From CALVZT01 sp964368755 (GTDB lineage Bacteria; Bacillota; Clostridia; Christensenellales; UBA1242): a stretch of DNA of 23,760 nt. The notes beneath the pieces were generated by a model. It saw only the letters and a program-made list of their open reading frames with translations, had not been told where the DNA came from and did no database searches. The translations under genes were made by a program, and so were the position numbers. Positions 14,046 through 21,689 of the stretch are shown here, piece by piece. The stretch lies in NCBI GenBank assembly GCA_964368755.1, contig CAYJCR010000012.1, positions 1 to 23,760 of the forward strand, read 5' to 3'. Every line of letters begins with the position of its first letter. Positions within the stretch are counted from its first letter, which is position 1.

Positions 14046-15788
14046 ATGGCAAAAGAAAAAGAAATCAAAAACAAAGGTTATAGAAATCTCAAGAAAAACC
14101 TTAAATATTTTGTCCGAAACAAAAGAATATTTTCTTTTGTTCTTTTGTTCGTTGTTATTTCTGCAGGTTTGTCGGCGCTTGTTCCTATAATGTATGGACA
14201 AGTTCTCGCTAAGTTTAGTGAGTACAATGGAGAGATGCAACCACTCATTATAATATCGGTAATTACTATTGCTATTGCTATAGGTCACGAGTTTTGTTAC
14301 AGAGTTACTCAGCTTGGTTTTGAAAAGTTATACTGTGGTATGCTCTATGACCTCAGATCCGATATCACCAAGTCGGCTCTTAATATCACAACAGGCTTCC
14401 ATGATAAGAATTCGAGTGGATTGTTCATTCAAAGAATGGATTATGATACCAACAAGATAGCAGATTTTTATAGCGAAGCGATACTTCTTATAATGAAACT
14501 TATTGGCAATATTGCCATTGTTGGATATTCGATATTTTTGAGCCCATATCTATGTCTTGTATTACTTGTCAATGTAATACTTGTGTTCATAGTGGAGAAT
14601 ATACAGATCAAGAACGTATATCGCAAGAGAGTTGTTGTCCGAAAGAAGTTCGATGAGATTACAGGTTTTTGTACCGAACTACTCAGGGGTAACCGTGATA
14701 TCAAGGCTCTCAATATCAAAGATTCTATGTTAAAAGAATCTGATGATATGGAGATTGATTGTCTTGACAAAGAATACAATATGTTTGAATACAGAAATGT
14801 ATTGAAGAGGCTTAACAATGTAATCAATGCAGTGTGTGCACTTGCCTTTGGGTTATTGGCAGTGTTTTTGATAAAGAACATGCTTGTTACAGTTGCTGGC
14901 GTGCTCATTATTTATCTATACAGAAGCACTTGTCTTGACTTTTTTGCAAGGATTATTATTATCAAAGAGAAAGCCAAGGAAGCAGAAGTGTCGGCAGCGA
15001 GAGTACAAAAAGTTTTTGACGAATACCCTGTGGAGAAGTTTGGCAACAAGACATTAACAGAAGTCAAAGGCAATATCTCTATCGACAATATTACATTCAG
15101 CTATGGAAAGAAAAAAATTATCAATGGTTTATCTGCAAATATTCCAAACAATAGCATTGTTGCATTTGTGTCTAAGTCTGGTGAAGGCAAGAGTTCACTT
15201 CTCAATCTCTTTGTCAGGCTATATGACCCACAACATGGTAAGATATTGCTTGATGGAGTAGATATCAAAAAACTTACCAAAGACTCTTTGAGAGAGAATT
15301 TAAGTCTTGTATCTCAGAATCCATACCTGTTCAATCTTAGTTTTAGAGAGAACTTCCATATGGTCAATCCACAAGTAACCGATGAACAAATGATAGACGC
15401 GTGCAAACGTGCTTGTATACATGACTTTATCGTAAGCACAACTAAGGGCTATGATACCATCATTGGTGAGAATGGTGTTCAATTATCTGGTGGACAGCGA
15501 CAGAGAGTATCTATTGCAAGGGCACTTATTAAGAATACCAAAGTAATAATATTTGATGAGTCAACTAGCGCCCTTGACAACGAGAGTCAAGAATTTGTAA
15601 AAGGTACAATATCAGAACTAAAGAGTGATCATACTATCATAATAGTTGCTCACAGACTCACAACAATCAAAGATTGTGACACCATATACGTATTAGAGAA
15701 AGGCAAGTTGATAGATAGTGGCACACATAGACAATTGATGAAAAATTGCGAACTTTACAAAGGATTATATCACAACGAAGGAGAATAA
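14046..15788 (+). CDS. ABC exporter half-transporter, subunit 1
   Basis: A 580-aa fused type-IV ABC exporter: a six-helix membrane domain (about 20-310) and a C-terminal ATPase. ATPase motifs are Walker A SKSGEGKS (376-383), signature LSGGQ (480-484), Walker B IIFDE with catalytic Glu505, and the switch His536. The first Walker A residue is Ser instead of Gly; everything else is canonical, so ATP hydrolysis is still expected. With the next gene it should form a heterodimeric exporter of lipids, peptides or drugs; the substrate is unknown. The frame is open from 13977, but AAAGGAT precedes ATG 14046. Its stop lies 1 nt before the next start. Confidence 0.92.
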   Translation: MAKEKEIKNKGYRNLKKNLKYFVRNKRIFSFVLLFVVISAGLSALVPIMYGQVLAKFSEYNGEMQPLIIISVITIAIAIGHEFCYRVTQLGFEKLYCGMLYDLRSDITKSALNITTGFHDKNSSGLFIQRMDYDTNKIADFYSEAILLIMKLIGNIAIVGYSIFLSPYLCLVLLVNVILVFIVENIQIKNVYRKRVVVRKKFDEITGFCTELLRGNRDIKALNIKDSMLKESDDMEIDCLDKEYNMFEYRNVLKRLNNVINAVCALAFGLLAVFLIKNMLVTVAGVLIIYLYRSTCLDFFARIIIIKEKAKEAEVSAARVQKVFDEYPVEKFGNKTLTEVKGNISIDNITFSYGKKKIINGLSANIPNNSIVAFVSKSGEGKSSLLNLFVRLYDPQHGKILLDGVDIKKLTKDSLRENLSLVSQNPYLFNLSFRENFHMVNPQVTDEQMIDACKRACIHDFIVSTTKGYDTIIGENGVQLSGGQRQRVSIARALIKNTKVIIFDESTSALDNESQEFVKGTISELKSDHTIIIVAHRLTTIKDCDTIYVLEKGKLIDSGTHRQLMKNCELYKGLYHNEGE

Positions 15789-15789
15789 C

Positions 15790-17565
15790 TTGAAGAAAGA
15801 AGGAAGAGGGTATCCATATCTTCGCAAAACCTTAATATTCTTAAAGAGCCAAAGAAAAAGAGTCATTGGCGTTATTTGTTGTGTCGTTATTTATATGGCA
15901 ATATGCATATTGTCACCTATGTTCGAAGGTAACATTCTTAGTAGTTTTGCAGATACTTCTAAGGCTGGATATACAACTCGAATGATAATATATGCACTCA
16001 TTGTTGCTCTTGTAAGTGCACTCAATCTGTATGTGTGGAATTTGTTATTCTTCAGAATGCGTAGAGATATGATATTTGATATACGAAGGATACAAATCAA
16101 GAGTGCAATGAATGTTAATGCCAAGACTTATGACAGTGTTGGTTCTGGCAAGTTTATCAACCGTATTATTTGGGATTCGGCAGCTCTTGCGGAATTGTAT
16201 AGTTCTATTATCGAAGCCCTTGGCGATATCTTGGCTAGTGTAGGAATATTCATCTATGCCTTCATAATCAACTATTGGATAGGGCTATATCTTCTTGTTA
16301 CGGTTGGATTGCTTGTATTTGTTGAGTTCATAAGAATCAATCTTATCTACAAGATGCGTAAGATTCGTAAGGACAAAGACGATGCGGCAACAGGATTTTA
16401 TAATGAAACCATTATGGGTAACAAAGATATCAAATCCCTCAATATTCAAGAGATAAGTCTTGACAAAGCAAAGACCAAGTTCAAAGATTCTACCGACTAT
16501 AATTACAAACTCGAGAAGACCAATACGTGGCTTAAGTTCTTGTCGGCTGTATGTGATCACTTGTTCTACTTGGGATTCTTTATACTATCGGCATTCCTTC
16601 TCAAATGGGGATCGTTGCTTGTATCATCATTTATTATCCTTTACTTATATAGGGGAAGGATAGCCAACTCACTCATCTATGCAGTATATGTCAAAGAAGA
16701 GTTGAGTAAGGGTGAGATATCTGCAAAGAGAGTATACTCTCTTATTGAGGACAAAGAGTTTGCACAAGAGCACTTTGGCACTCAGAATATAGAGAATGTC
16801 CGTGGGGATATAGAGTTCCGAAAAGTATGTTTTGAATACAAAGAAAATGAGCCAGTACTTACCAATCTTAACCTTAAGATTAACGGTGGCAAAACGATTG
16901 GTATTGTAGGTAAGAGTGGTAATGGTAAGAGTACTATTCTTAGTTTGATAGACAAGATGTACGACGTCACAAGTGGCGAGATTAGTCTAGATGGAGTCAA
17001 TATCAATGATATAAGCGAAGATTGCCTAAGAGGCAATATTACATATGTTTCACAATTTCCTTATATGTTCAACTACTCGTTATATGACAACTTGCGTTGG
17101 GTCAAACCTGGGTGTAAAAAGAGCGAAATAATTAGTGCATGCAAGAAAGCTCAGATACACGACTTCATTATGACTCTTCCAAAGAAATACAACACGATAG
17201 TAGGAGAGAATGCAACTTCGATAAGTGGTGGTCAGAAGCAAAGGGTTGCTATAGCAAGGGCGCTTCTTAAGAATAGCAAAATCATACTATTTGATGAAGC
17301 AACAAGCTCACTTGATAATGAGAGCCAAGAGCGTATCAAACAAGCTATCAAATATCTTGGCAAAGACCATACTGTTATTATTGTTGCGCATAGGCTTACA
17401 ACTGTCGAAGATTGTGATGAAATAATGCTTATTGAGAAAGGCAAGATCTCAGCCAAAGGCACGCATACAGAACTTCTCAAGAAGAGCAAAGGATATAGAG
17501 AGTTGTATCAAGAAGAATCTACATGTTCTATTGAAGAACAAATGCAAGTAGCATCGGAGGAATAA
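15790..17565 (+). CDS. ABC exporter half-transporter, subunit 2
   Basis: A 591-aa paralogue and partner of the preceding gene with the same order: six-helix membrane domain (about 20-305) then an ATPase with Walker A GKSGNGKS (374-381), signature ISGGQ, Walker B ILFDE and an intact switch histidine in IVAHR. Both subunits keep catalytic Glu and His, so neither ATP site is obviously degenerate, unlike many heterodimeric exporters. It starts at TTG 15790, 1 nt after the previous stop, with AAGGAG inside the end of the first gene, so translation is coupled and a 1:1 complex is likely. Confidence 0.92.
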   Translation: MKKEGRGYPYLRKTLIFLKSQRKRVIGVICCVVIYMAICILSPMFEGNILSSFADTSKAGYTTRMIIYALIVALVSALNLYVWNLLFFRMRRDMIFDIRRIQIKSAMNVNAKTYDSVGSGKFINRIIWDSAALAELYSSIIEALGDILASVGIFIYAFIINYWIGLYLLVTVGLLVFVEFIRINLIYKMRKIRKDKDDAATGFYNETIMGNKDIKSLNIQEISLDKAKTKFKDSTDYNYKLEKTNTWLKFLSAVCDHLFYLGFFILSAFLLKWGSLLVSSFIILYLYRGRIANSLIYAVYVKEELSKGEISAKRVYSLIEDKEFAQEHFGTQNIENVRGDIEFRKVCFEYKENEPVLTNLNLKINGGKTIGIVGKSGNGKSTILSLIDKMYDVTSGEISLDGVNINDISEDCLRGNITYVSQFPYMFNYSLYDNLRWVKPGCKKSEIISACKKAQIHDFIMTLPKKYNTIVGENATSISGGQKQRVAIARALLKNSKIILFDEATSSLDNESQERIKQAIKYLGKDHTVIIVAHRLTTVEDCDEIMLIEKGKISAKGTHTELLKKSKGYRELYQEESTCSIEEQMQVASEE

Positions 17566-17569
17566 GATA

Positions 17570-18478
17570 TTGGAAGAACTAGATTTTTTAACATATGGCA
17601 AGAATGAAGATCTTCACATACATACCCCTTGGTCAGATGGCAATATGTCTATCGATGAATGTCTTATTGAAGCTGAGCATCAGAAGATGTGTCGTATAGC
17701 ATTCACTGATCACGATAGCATTGGCGCGCATTTTGAACTAAGAGATCGTAAGATTGACAACTTGTTTTCAGGAGAGATAATCACAGGAGTAGAATTGTCA
17801 GTTGCCTATATGGGTTGTAGGCTTGAGATACTTGGATATGGCTTCGATATAGACAAGATGGCTAAGTTCAACCATCTTAAGACGAAGTATAATTATAAGA
17901 AGTTCCAAGCACTTTTGTCGGCTTTGATAAAGAAGTGTAAGAAACTCGGTTTCAAGATAACCGGCAAACATTATGTAGACAGAAAGTATCCTATGCTTGC
18001 CAAGTCATTGACTTTAGCAATCAAAGAGCATCCAGAGAACGAAGAGTTGTTCAATAAATACAATTTGGGCGAGAGCTTGTTCCATAGGATAATGAATGAC
18101 AAAGATTTTGTACTATATCAAGATCCAGCCAAGACTTTGCCTTCAATAACTGACACTTGCAAATATATCCACAAGTGTGGTGGCAAGACTGTTCTTCCAC
18201 ATCCATTCAAGAATATTACATATGGTGAACTTACGCCAATGGAGATGGTAAAAAGTGTACATGCCCTTGGCATACTCAATGGGATAGAGATTGCACATTC
18301 TTCTAACACTCAAGGACAAATAAAGAAACTCAATGATTTTTGTCAACAAAACAAGCTAATACGTACTTTTGGAAGTGATTATCACGGCAACAAAGTATGG
18401 GAAGGATATCCTTGTCATATAGGGATGTTAACAGAGTCAGGACTCAAAGTCTCAGCTGTACGAAAACTGCTCAAATAA
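17570..18478 (+). CDS. PHP-domain phosphoesterase
   Basis: A 302-aa protein of the PHP family, metal-dependent phosphoesterases. Metal-ligand motifs are present in order: DLHIHTPWSDG (14-24), TDHDS (46-50), GVELS (73-77), LPHPF (about 215) and GSDYHG near the C-terminus. The closest characterised relatives by motif are the TrpH/YciV-type nucleotide phosphatases/5'-3' exoribonucleases (RNase AM), but polymerase-type or histidinol-phosphatase activity cannot be excluded. It starts at TTG 17570, 4 nt after the stop of the second ABC gene, with GGAGG at 17556-17560, so it is translated from the same message. A soluble phosphoesterase coupled to an exporter suggests both act on a phosphorylated compound, as inference. 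Confidence 0.88.
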   Translation: MEELDFLTYGKNEDLHIHTPWSDGNMSIDECLIEAEHQKMCRIAFTDHDSIGAHFELRDRKIDNLFSGEIITGVELSVAYMGCRLEILGYGFDIDKMAKFNHLKTKYNYKKFQALLSALIKKCKKLGFKITGKHYVDRKYPMLAKSLTLAIKEHPENEELFNKYNLGESLFHRIMNDKDFVLYQDPAKTLPSITDTCKYIHKCGGKTVLPHPFKNITYGELTPMEMVKSVHALGILNGIEIAHSSNTQGQIKKLNDFCQQNKLIRTFGSDYHGNKVWEGYPCHIGMLTESGLKVSAVRKLLK

Positions 18479-18484
18479 AACAAA

Positions 18485-18514
18485 TTGACTGTAAGTATAG
18501 AATAATGTTATACT
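18485..18514 (+). promoter_or_regulatory. Promoter of the second YwaF-like gene
   Basis: TTGACT (18485-18490), an 18-nt spacer and TATACT (18509-18514). The transcript would begin near 18521 and fold at once into a 5' hairpin, AAGCAA (18523-18528) with TTGCTT (18536-18541). No intrinsic terminator is visible between the PHP gene and this promoter, so read-through from the ABC operon is possible. Confidence 0.65.
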
Positions 18515-18592
18515 ATATATATAAGCAACAGTTGATTGCTTAAAGTAATAATAGTTGTACATACCCAAAATAATGAAAGGGGGTTAAGCGTA

Positions 18593-19426
18593 ATGAAAGA
18601 AGCTTTGTTCGGTTACTTTGGTTCATCAAGTAGAACAACGTATGTGGCGCAGTTAGAGCAATGGTTACTTATTGCTTTTGCAGCTATCTTTATTGCGACA
18701 CTCCTATTACTTCTTGTTAACAAATCTAGCCACGTCAAGAAGACAATATTGCTATCTTGCGTGCTTGCCATGATAATACTTGAGATTGTTAAATATGTTT
18801 ATAGATACAATTTTATGCTCAAGAATGGGCTTGTGTGGACCGTATGGGAAGTAATGAATATCAACCTCGTTACCTTAGTTACATGGATAACAATCGTATT
18901 ATGTCTTGCTTCGATGGGGATAGATAAGGATAATGGATGGAAGAGGTTTTGCAATTCATTTATCTTCAGTATGGGTACGATAGCAGGAGCATTATTATTC
19001 ATTTATCCAAGTGGACTTAATCCAGCTTTTGCAATATATCATATAAGCAATGTACAACTAATACTATCAAGCCTCATATTACTATTCACTGCAATGTATA
19101 TAGGCTTTACAGATTTTCTTAGAGTAGATATTCACGACTTGTGGCTTGCTGTGTTGAGTCTTGCAATTACAACTGGTATGTCTTATGGAATATATTATAT
19201 GAGTAATCGAACTTGTAATATTATGTTCGTAGGCGGTTGTTCTTATCTAGAAAAAATGGGAATAACCCTTCAGTATCCATTGAACATCCTTCCTATTCTT
19301 GCGATAATCTTTATGGTACAAGTAGTGATGTATATACCATTTGAGTTGCATGACAAAAGGCGAATGAGCGGCAGTTCAAAAGTAAATAACGATGTCAAAC
19401 TTATATCTTATGATGATAAGAAATAA
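18593..19426 (+). CDS. Polytopic membrane protein, distant YwaF/TMEM164-like
   Basis: A 277-aa protein with about seven hydrophobic segments. Its length and topology match the protein at 1709-2536, with the same order of long hydrophobic helices, a conserved-looking late NILPI...YIPFEL segment and a short basic tail. The LPLHLC hallmark is replaced by NINLVTLV, so if it is a YwaF relative it has lost the conserved histidine and cysteine, and any activity tied to them. The call is therefore tentative. AAAGGGGG (18576-18583) sets ATG 18593; the open frame to 18536 begins at a TTG inside a leader hairpin. A 4-codon mini-ORF (18573-18587) overlaps the ribosome site. It is monocistronic, with a terminator right after. 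Confidence 0.6.
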   Translation: MKEALFGYFGSSSRTTYVAQLEQWLLIAFAAIFIATLLLLLVNKSSHVKKTILLSCVLAMIILEIVKYVYRYNFMLKNGLVWTVWEVMNINLVTLVTWITIVLCLASMGIDKDNGWKRFCNSFIFSMGTIAGALLFIYPSGLNPAFAIYHISNVQLILSSLILLFTAMYIGFTDFLRVDIHDLWLAVLSLAITTGMSYGIYYMSNRTCNIMFVGGCSYLEKMGITLQYPLNILPILAIIFMVQVVMYIPFELHDKRRMSGSSKVNNDVKLISYDDKK

Positions 19427-19452
19427 TAAGAACTTATCTTAATAGTTTATAG

Positions 19453-19480
19453 AAAACTACTTGAAATAGAGTAGTTTTTT
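19453..19480 (+). terminator. Intrinsic terminator of the second YwaF-like gene
   Basis: AAAACTACT (19453-19461) pairs with AGTAGTTTT (19470-19478), running into six T (19475-19480), then GTTGC. Confidence 0.8.
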
Positions 19481-19563
19481 GTTGCAAAAATGAACAAAAG
19501 TCCATCTATGTCGAATTATAAAAAAATAAACAAAAAAAGATGAAATTATTTTCCAAAAAAGTA

Positions 19564-19592
19564 TTTACAACTCACCATCTCTGTGCTAATAT
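19564..19592 (+). promoter_or_regulatory. Promoter of the acidic-tail protein gene
   Basis: TTTACA (19564-19569), a 17-nt spacer and TAATAT (19587-19592). An A-rich stretch (about 19524-19562) precedes it and could act as an UP element. The -10 is weak. Confidence 0.45.
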
Positions 19593-19627
19593 TGGACTAT
19601 CACACAATTAAAGGGGGCCACACAAAA

Positions 19628-20182
19628 ATGGCAAAGAATAAATATATAAACACACTTAAAGACAGAGCAAAAGATGAGGGAATGTCTATTGAGAGATTGA
19701 GAGCTCAAGTTGCATCTCTAGATCGTCCACTTACAAACAAAGAAAAGGCATATATGAGAGCATCTCTTGCTTCAGTCTTGTTCGAAGGAAAAAAAGATTT
19801 GACTGGCAAAGAATATGCAGCTATAAGCATACTTCTTCAACCAGTATTCAACGCATACTTTGATGCAAAAGAAGATTCTGACAGATATGTTTCTATGAAA
19901 ACTAGTGCTAAAGCACGTGCAGACCAAGAAGGTACAGAAGATTTTTCTGATGATGAAGTAGAAGGCAATGGCTTTATGGATTTTGCTGATGACGAAGATG
20001 AGTATGAGGAAGATGAGGCTATGGAAGATCAAGCCAAAGCTGATGCAGAGTACGAAGCTTGGGCAAACGCTCAAAAAAGTTCTTCAGAAGAAGAGAGTGA
20101 AGAAGAATATCTTGCTGGCTGGGAAAAGTTCTGTAAGAAAGAATATGCAGACTATTATGCACAAGGCGATGACGCTGAATAG
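19628..20182 (+). CDS. Uncharacterised 184-aa protein with strongly acidic C-terminal half
   Basis: I do not recognise a family. Residues 1-98 are mixed and basic-leaning, probably helical, with NKYINTLKDRAKDEG at the start and a central LTGKEYAAISILLQPVF. From about 100 to 184 the protein is dominated by Asp and Glu, including runs such as DDEDEYEEDE and SSSEEESEEE, with Trp and Tyr scattered among them. Acidic tails like this occur in proteins that contact nucleic-acid-binding partners or mimic DNA, and the folded-head/acidic-tail layout recalls the RNA polymerase delta subunit, but the N-terminus does not look like a HARE domain. A run of five G (19613-19617) precedes ATG 19628. Monocistronic by its promoter and terminator. 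Confidence 0.7.
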   Translation: MAKNKYINTLKDRAKDEGMSIERLRAQVASLDRPLTNKEKAYMRASLASVLFEGKKDLTGKEYAAISILLQPVFNAYFDAKEDSDRYVSMKTSAKARADQEGTEDFSDDEVEGNGFMDFADDEDEYEEDEAMEDQAKADAEYEAWANAQKSSSEEESEEEYLAGWEKFCKKEYADYYAQGDDAE

Positions 20183-20192
20183 AAATAAATAT

Positions 20193-20220
20193 AAGCAGAC
20201 CATAAAGGTTTGCTTTTTTT
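20193..20220 (+). terminator. Intrinsic terminator of the acidic-tail gene
   Basis: AAGCAGACC (20193-20201) pairs with GGTTTGCTT (20207-20215) with one wobble, then T to 20220. The right arm and T-tract overlap the -35 and spacer of the next candidate promoter. Confidence 0.8.
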
Positions 20221-20238
20221 ATGCGCTTTTGTTATTAT
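20210..20238 (+). promoter_or_regulatory. Candidate promoter of the MFS-like gene inside the terminator
   Basis: TTGCTT (20210-20215), a 17-nt spacer and TATTAT (20233-20238). If used, the transcript starts near 20245, right at the ribosome site. Read-through of the terminator is the alternative. Confidence 0.4.
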
Positions 20239-20254
20239 TGAGTTGAGAGGATAT

Positions 20255-21553
20255 ATGCAACTAAGATTACTTAATTTTTATAAAATATTATCGCAATTTG
20301 CAGTACATTTGATATGTGCTTTTATTCCTATTATGATATATCAAGCAACGGGCAACTTAGCATATGGCTTTTTGGCTTGTGCTGGGGAATATTTACTTAG
20401 GATAATATTGGATATATCTTGTAAGAAGTTGTTTTTTAGATACCCACAGATATTTTTGTTGCTTAGACTATTGCCTATTATTTTATGCTCAGTATTTTTG
20501 ATAATTATCAATTACAATTTCATTGTTGGAACAATAGGTGTTATTATATTCAATGCTCTTGCTTGGGGGCTTAGGAATGTCCCTCAAGAAGTAGTATACA
20601 ATTATAGCTCGGTCGGGAAAAATAGCGGTTCTATAGGGCTTACGAGATTGTTTGAAAACCTTGGAACAATACTTGGTATAGTTCTTGGTGGAGTACTTCT
20701 AGATAATCTTAGTACACTTGTTGTTATATTATTATCATCAGGAATGTATCTTGTATCTGTAATACCACTACTTATATTTTACATCAGAGGAAGAAAACAA
20801 AGCACTTTTAATAAAGAGACCGTATCCAATGCAACGTTGTTCTACAAAGATGCTGGCCTCAAAAAGAGCTCTTTGCAAAGAAATATTACCAAGAAGTTGT
20901 TGCTAAGATATGGTATTGTGTATTTTGTTTTTTGCGTGGTTGATTTCTTGCCAATCATAATGTCTATCAATATTTTCTTGAACTTTCAAGGAGTATTCTT
21001 CTTGTCAGGACTTGCGTCTGGACTCTTCTGGGGATTGTTCGGTATGGCATCACTCATATATGGCAAGTTGGATGAAAAATACGACACAACACTCTTATTT
21101 GTAGGTTGTGCGTTATCGATGGCAGGGCTTATTATCGGGCTTGCATTTGTTAAGAATATGATACTTATGTTGTATATGATAGCGGCAATTGGCACTCTGT
21201 ATTCTGTTGTCAGCGGATTTTGCTTAGCAAGAATGCTACCAAGAGCACGTATAATGGGTGTTAGCAACGATGCTTTGGTTGTAAGGAACTTAGCAACAAT
21301 GTTAGCAGTTGCAATGATAGCTATTCTATGCGCAGTTGCAAGTATGCATGTTGGAATAATTGTGATAGGATTAATGTTCATAGTATCTGCTATTATCACA
21401 CCTATCAACGAAGAACGAACTAGGGCAATGCTTGTAGATTATATCAATGACAATGATATATTAGATGATGAGAACCCAATGTTCAAAGACAAGATGCGAA
21501 GACGAAGATTGGAGAGTAAGGCTCAGAGCAAACTTAATAAATGGTTGAGGTAA
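20255..21553 (+). CDS. MFS-like membrane transporter
   Basis: A 432-aa polytopic protein with about 12 hydrophobic segments arranged as two groups of six around a hydrophilic loop (about 185-225, rich in Lys and Ser), as in the major facilitator superfamily. The segment GKNSGSIGLTRLFENLGTILG in the N-terminal half and DEKYD in the loop between later helices resemble MFS patterns, though no specific transporter signature is clear. A cytoplasmic basic tail (about 395-432) ends the protein. The substrate is unknown. The frame is open from 20210, but ATG 20255 is chosen because GAGAGG (20245-20250) lies just before it and the earlier TTG sits inside the upstream terminator. Confidence 0.72.
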   Translation: MQLRLLNFYKILSQFAVHLICAFIPIMIYQATGNLAYGFLACAGEYLLRIILDISCKKLFFRYPQIFLLLRLLPIILCSVFLIIINYNFIVGTIGVIIFNALAWGLRNVPQEVVYNYSSVGKNSGSIGLTRLFENLGTILGIVLGGVLLDNLSTLVVILLSSGMYLVSVIPLLIFYIRGRKQSTFNKETVSNATLFYKDAGLKKSSLQRNITKKLLLRYGIVYFVFCVVDFLPIIMSINIFLNFQGVFFLSGLASGLFWGLFGMASLIYGKLDEKYDTTLLFVGCALSMAGLIIGLAFVKNMILMLYMIAAIGTLYSVVSGFCLARMLPRARIMGVSNDALVVRNLATMLAVAMIAILCAVASMHVGIIVIGLMFIVSAIITPINEERTRAMLVDYINDNDILDDENPMFKDKMRRRRLESKAQSKLNKWLR

Positions 21554-21568
21554 TCGACTACAGATGTT

Positions 21569-21601
21569 AAAAAATCTTATAGTGTCACTATAAGATTTTT
21601 T
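21569..21601. terminator. Strong bidirectional terminator between the MFS-like gene and mscS
   Basis: AAAAAATCTTATAGT (21569-21583) pairs perfectly with ACTATAAGATTTTTT (21587-21601), a 15-bp stem with a 3-nt loop. The A and T ends provide a T-tract in both directions. The remaining gap to 21689 shows no gene. Confidence 0.85.
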
Positions 21602-21689
21602 GTTGTATATTGTATATATGTTTGATGTTGTCTATTGTCTGAATAGAAACATTACAAAGTTAGTATAGTCCAGTTATAAATAATAACTG

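Noticed and set aside
19628..20182. RNA polymerase delta subunit (rpoE) for the acidic-tail protein
   Set aside because: Only the acidic tail is similar. The N-terminal half does not show the HARE-domain pattern, and acidic tails arise in unrelated proteins.
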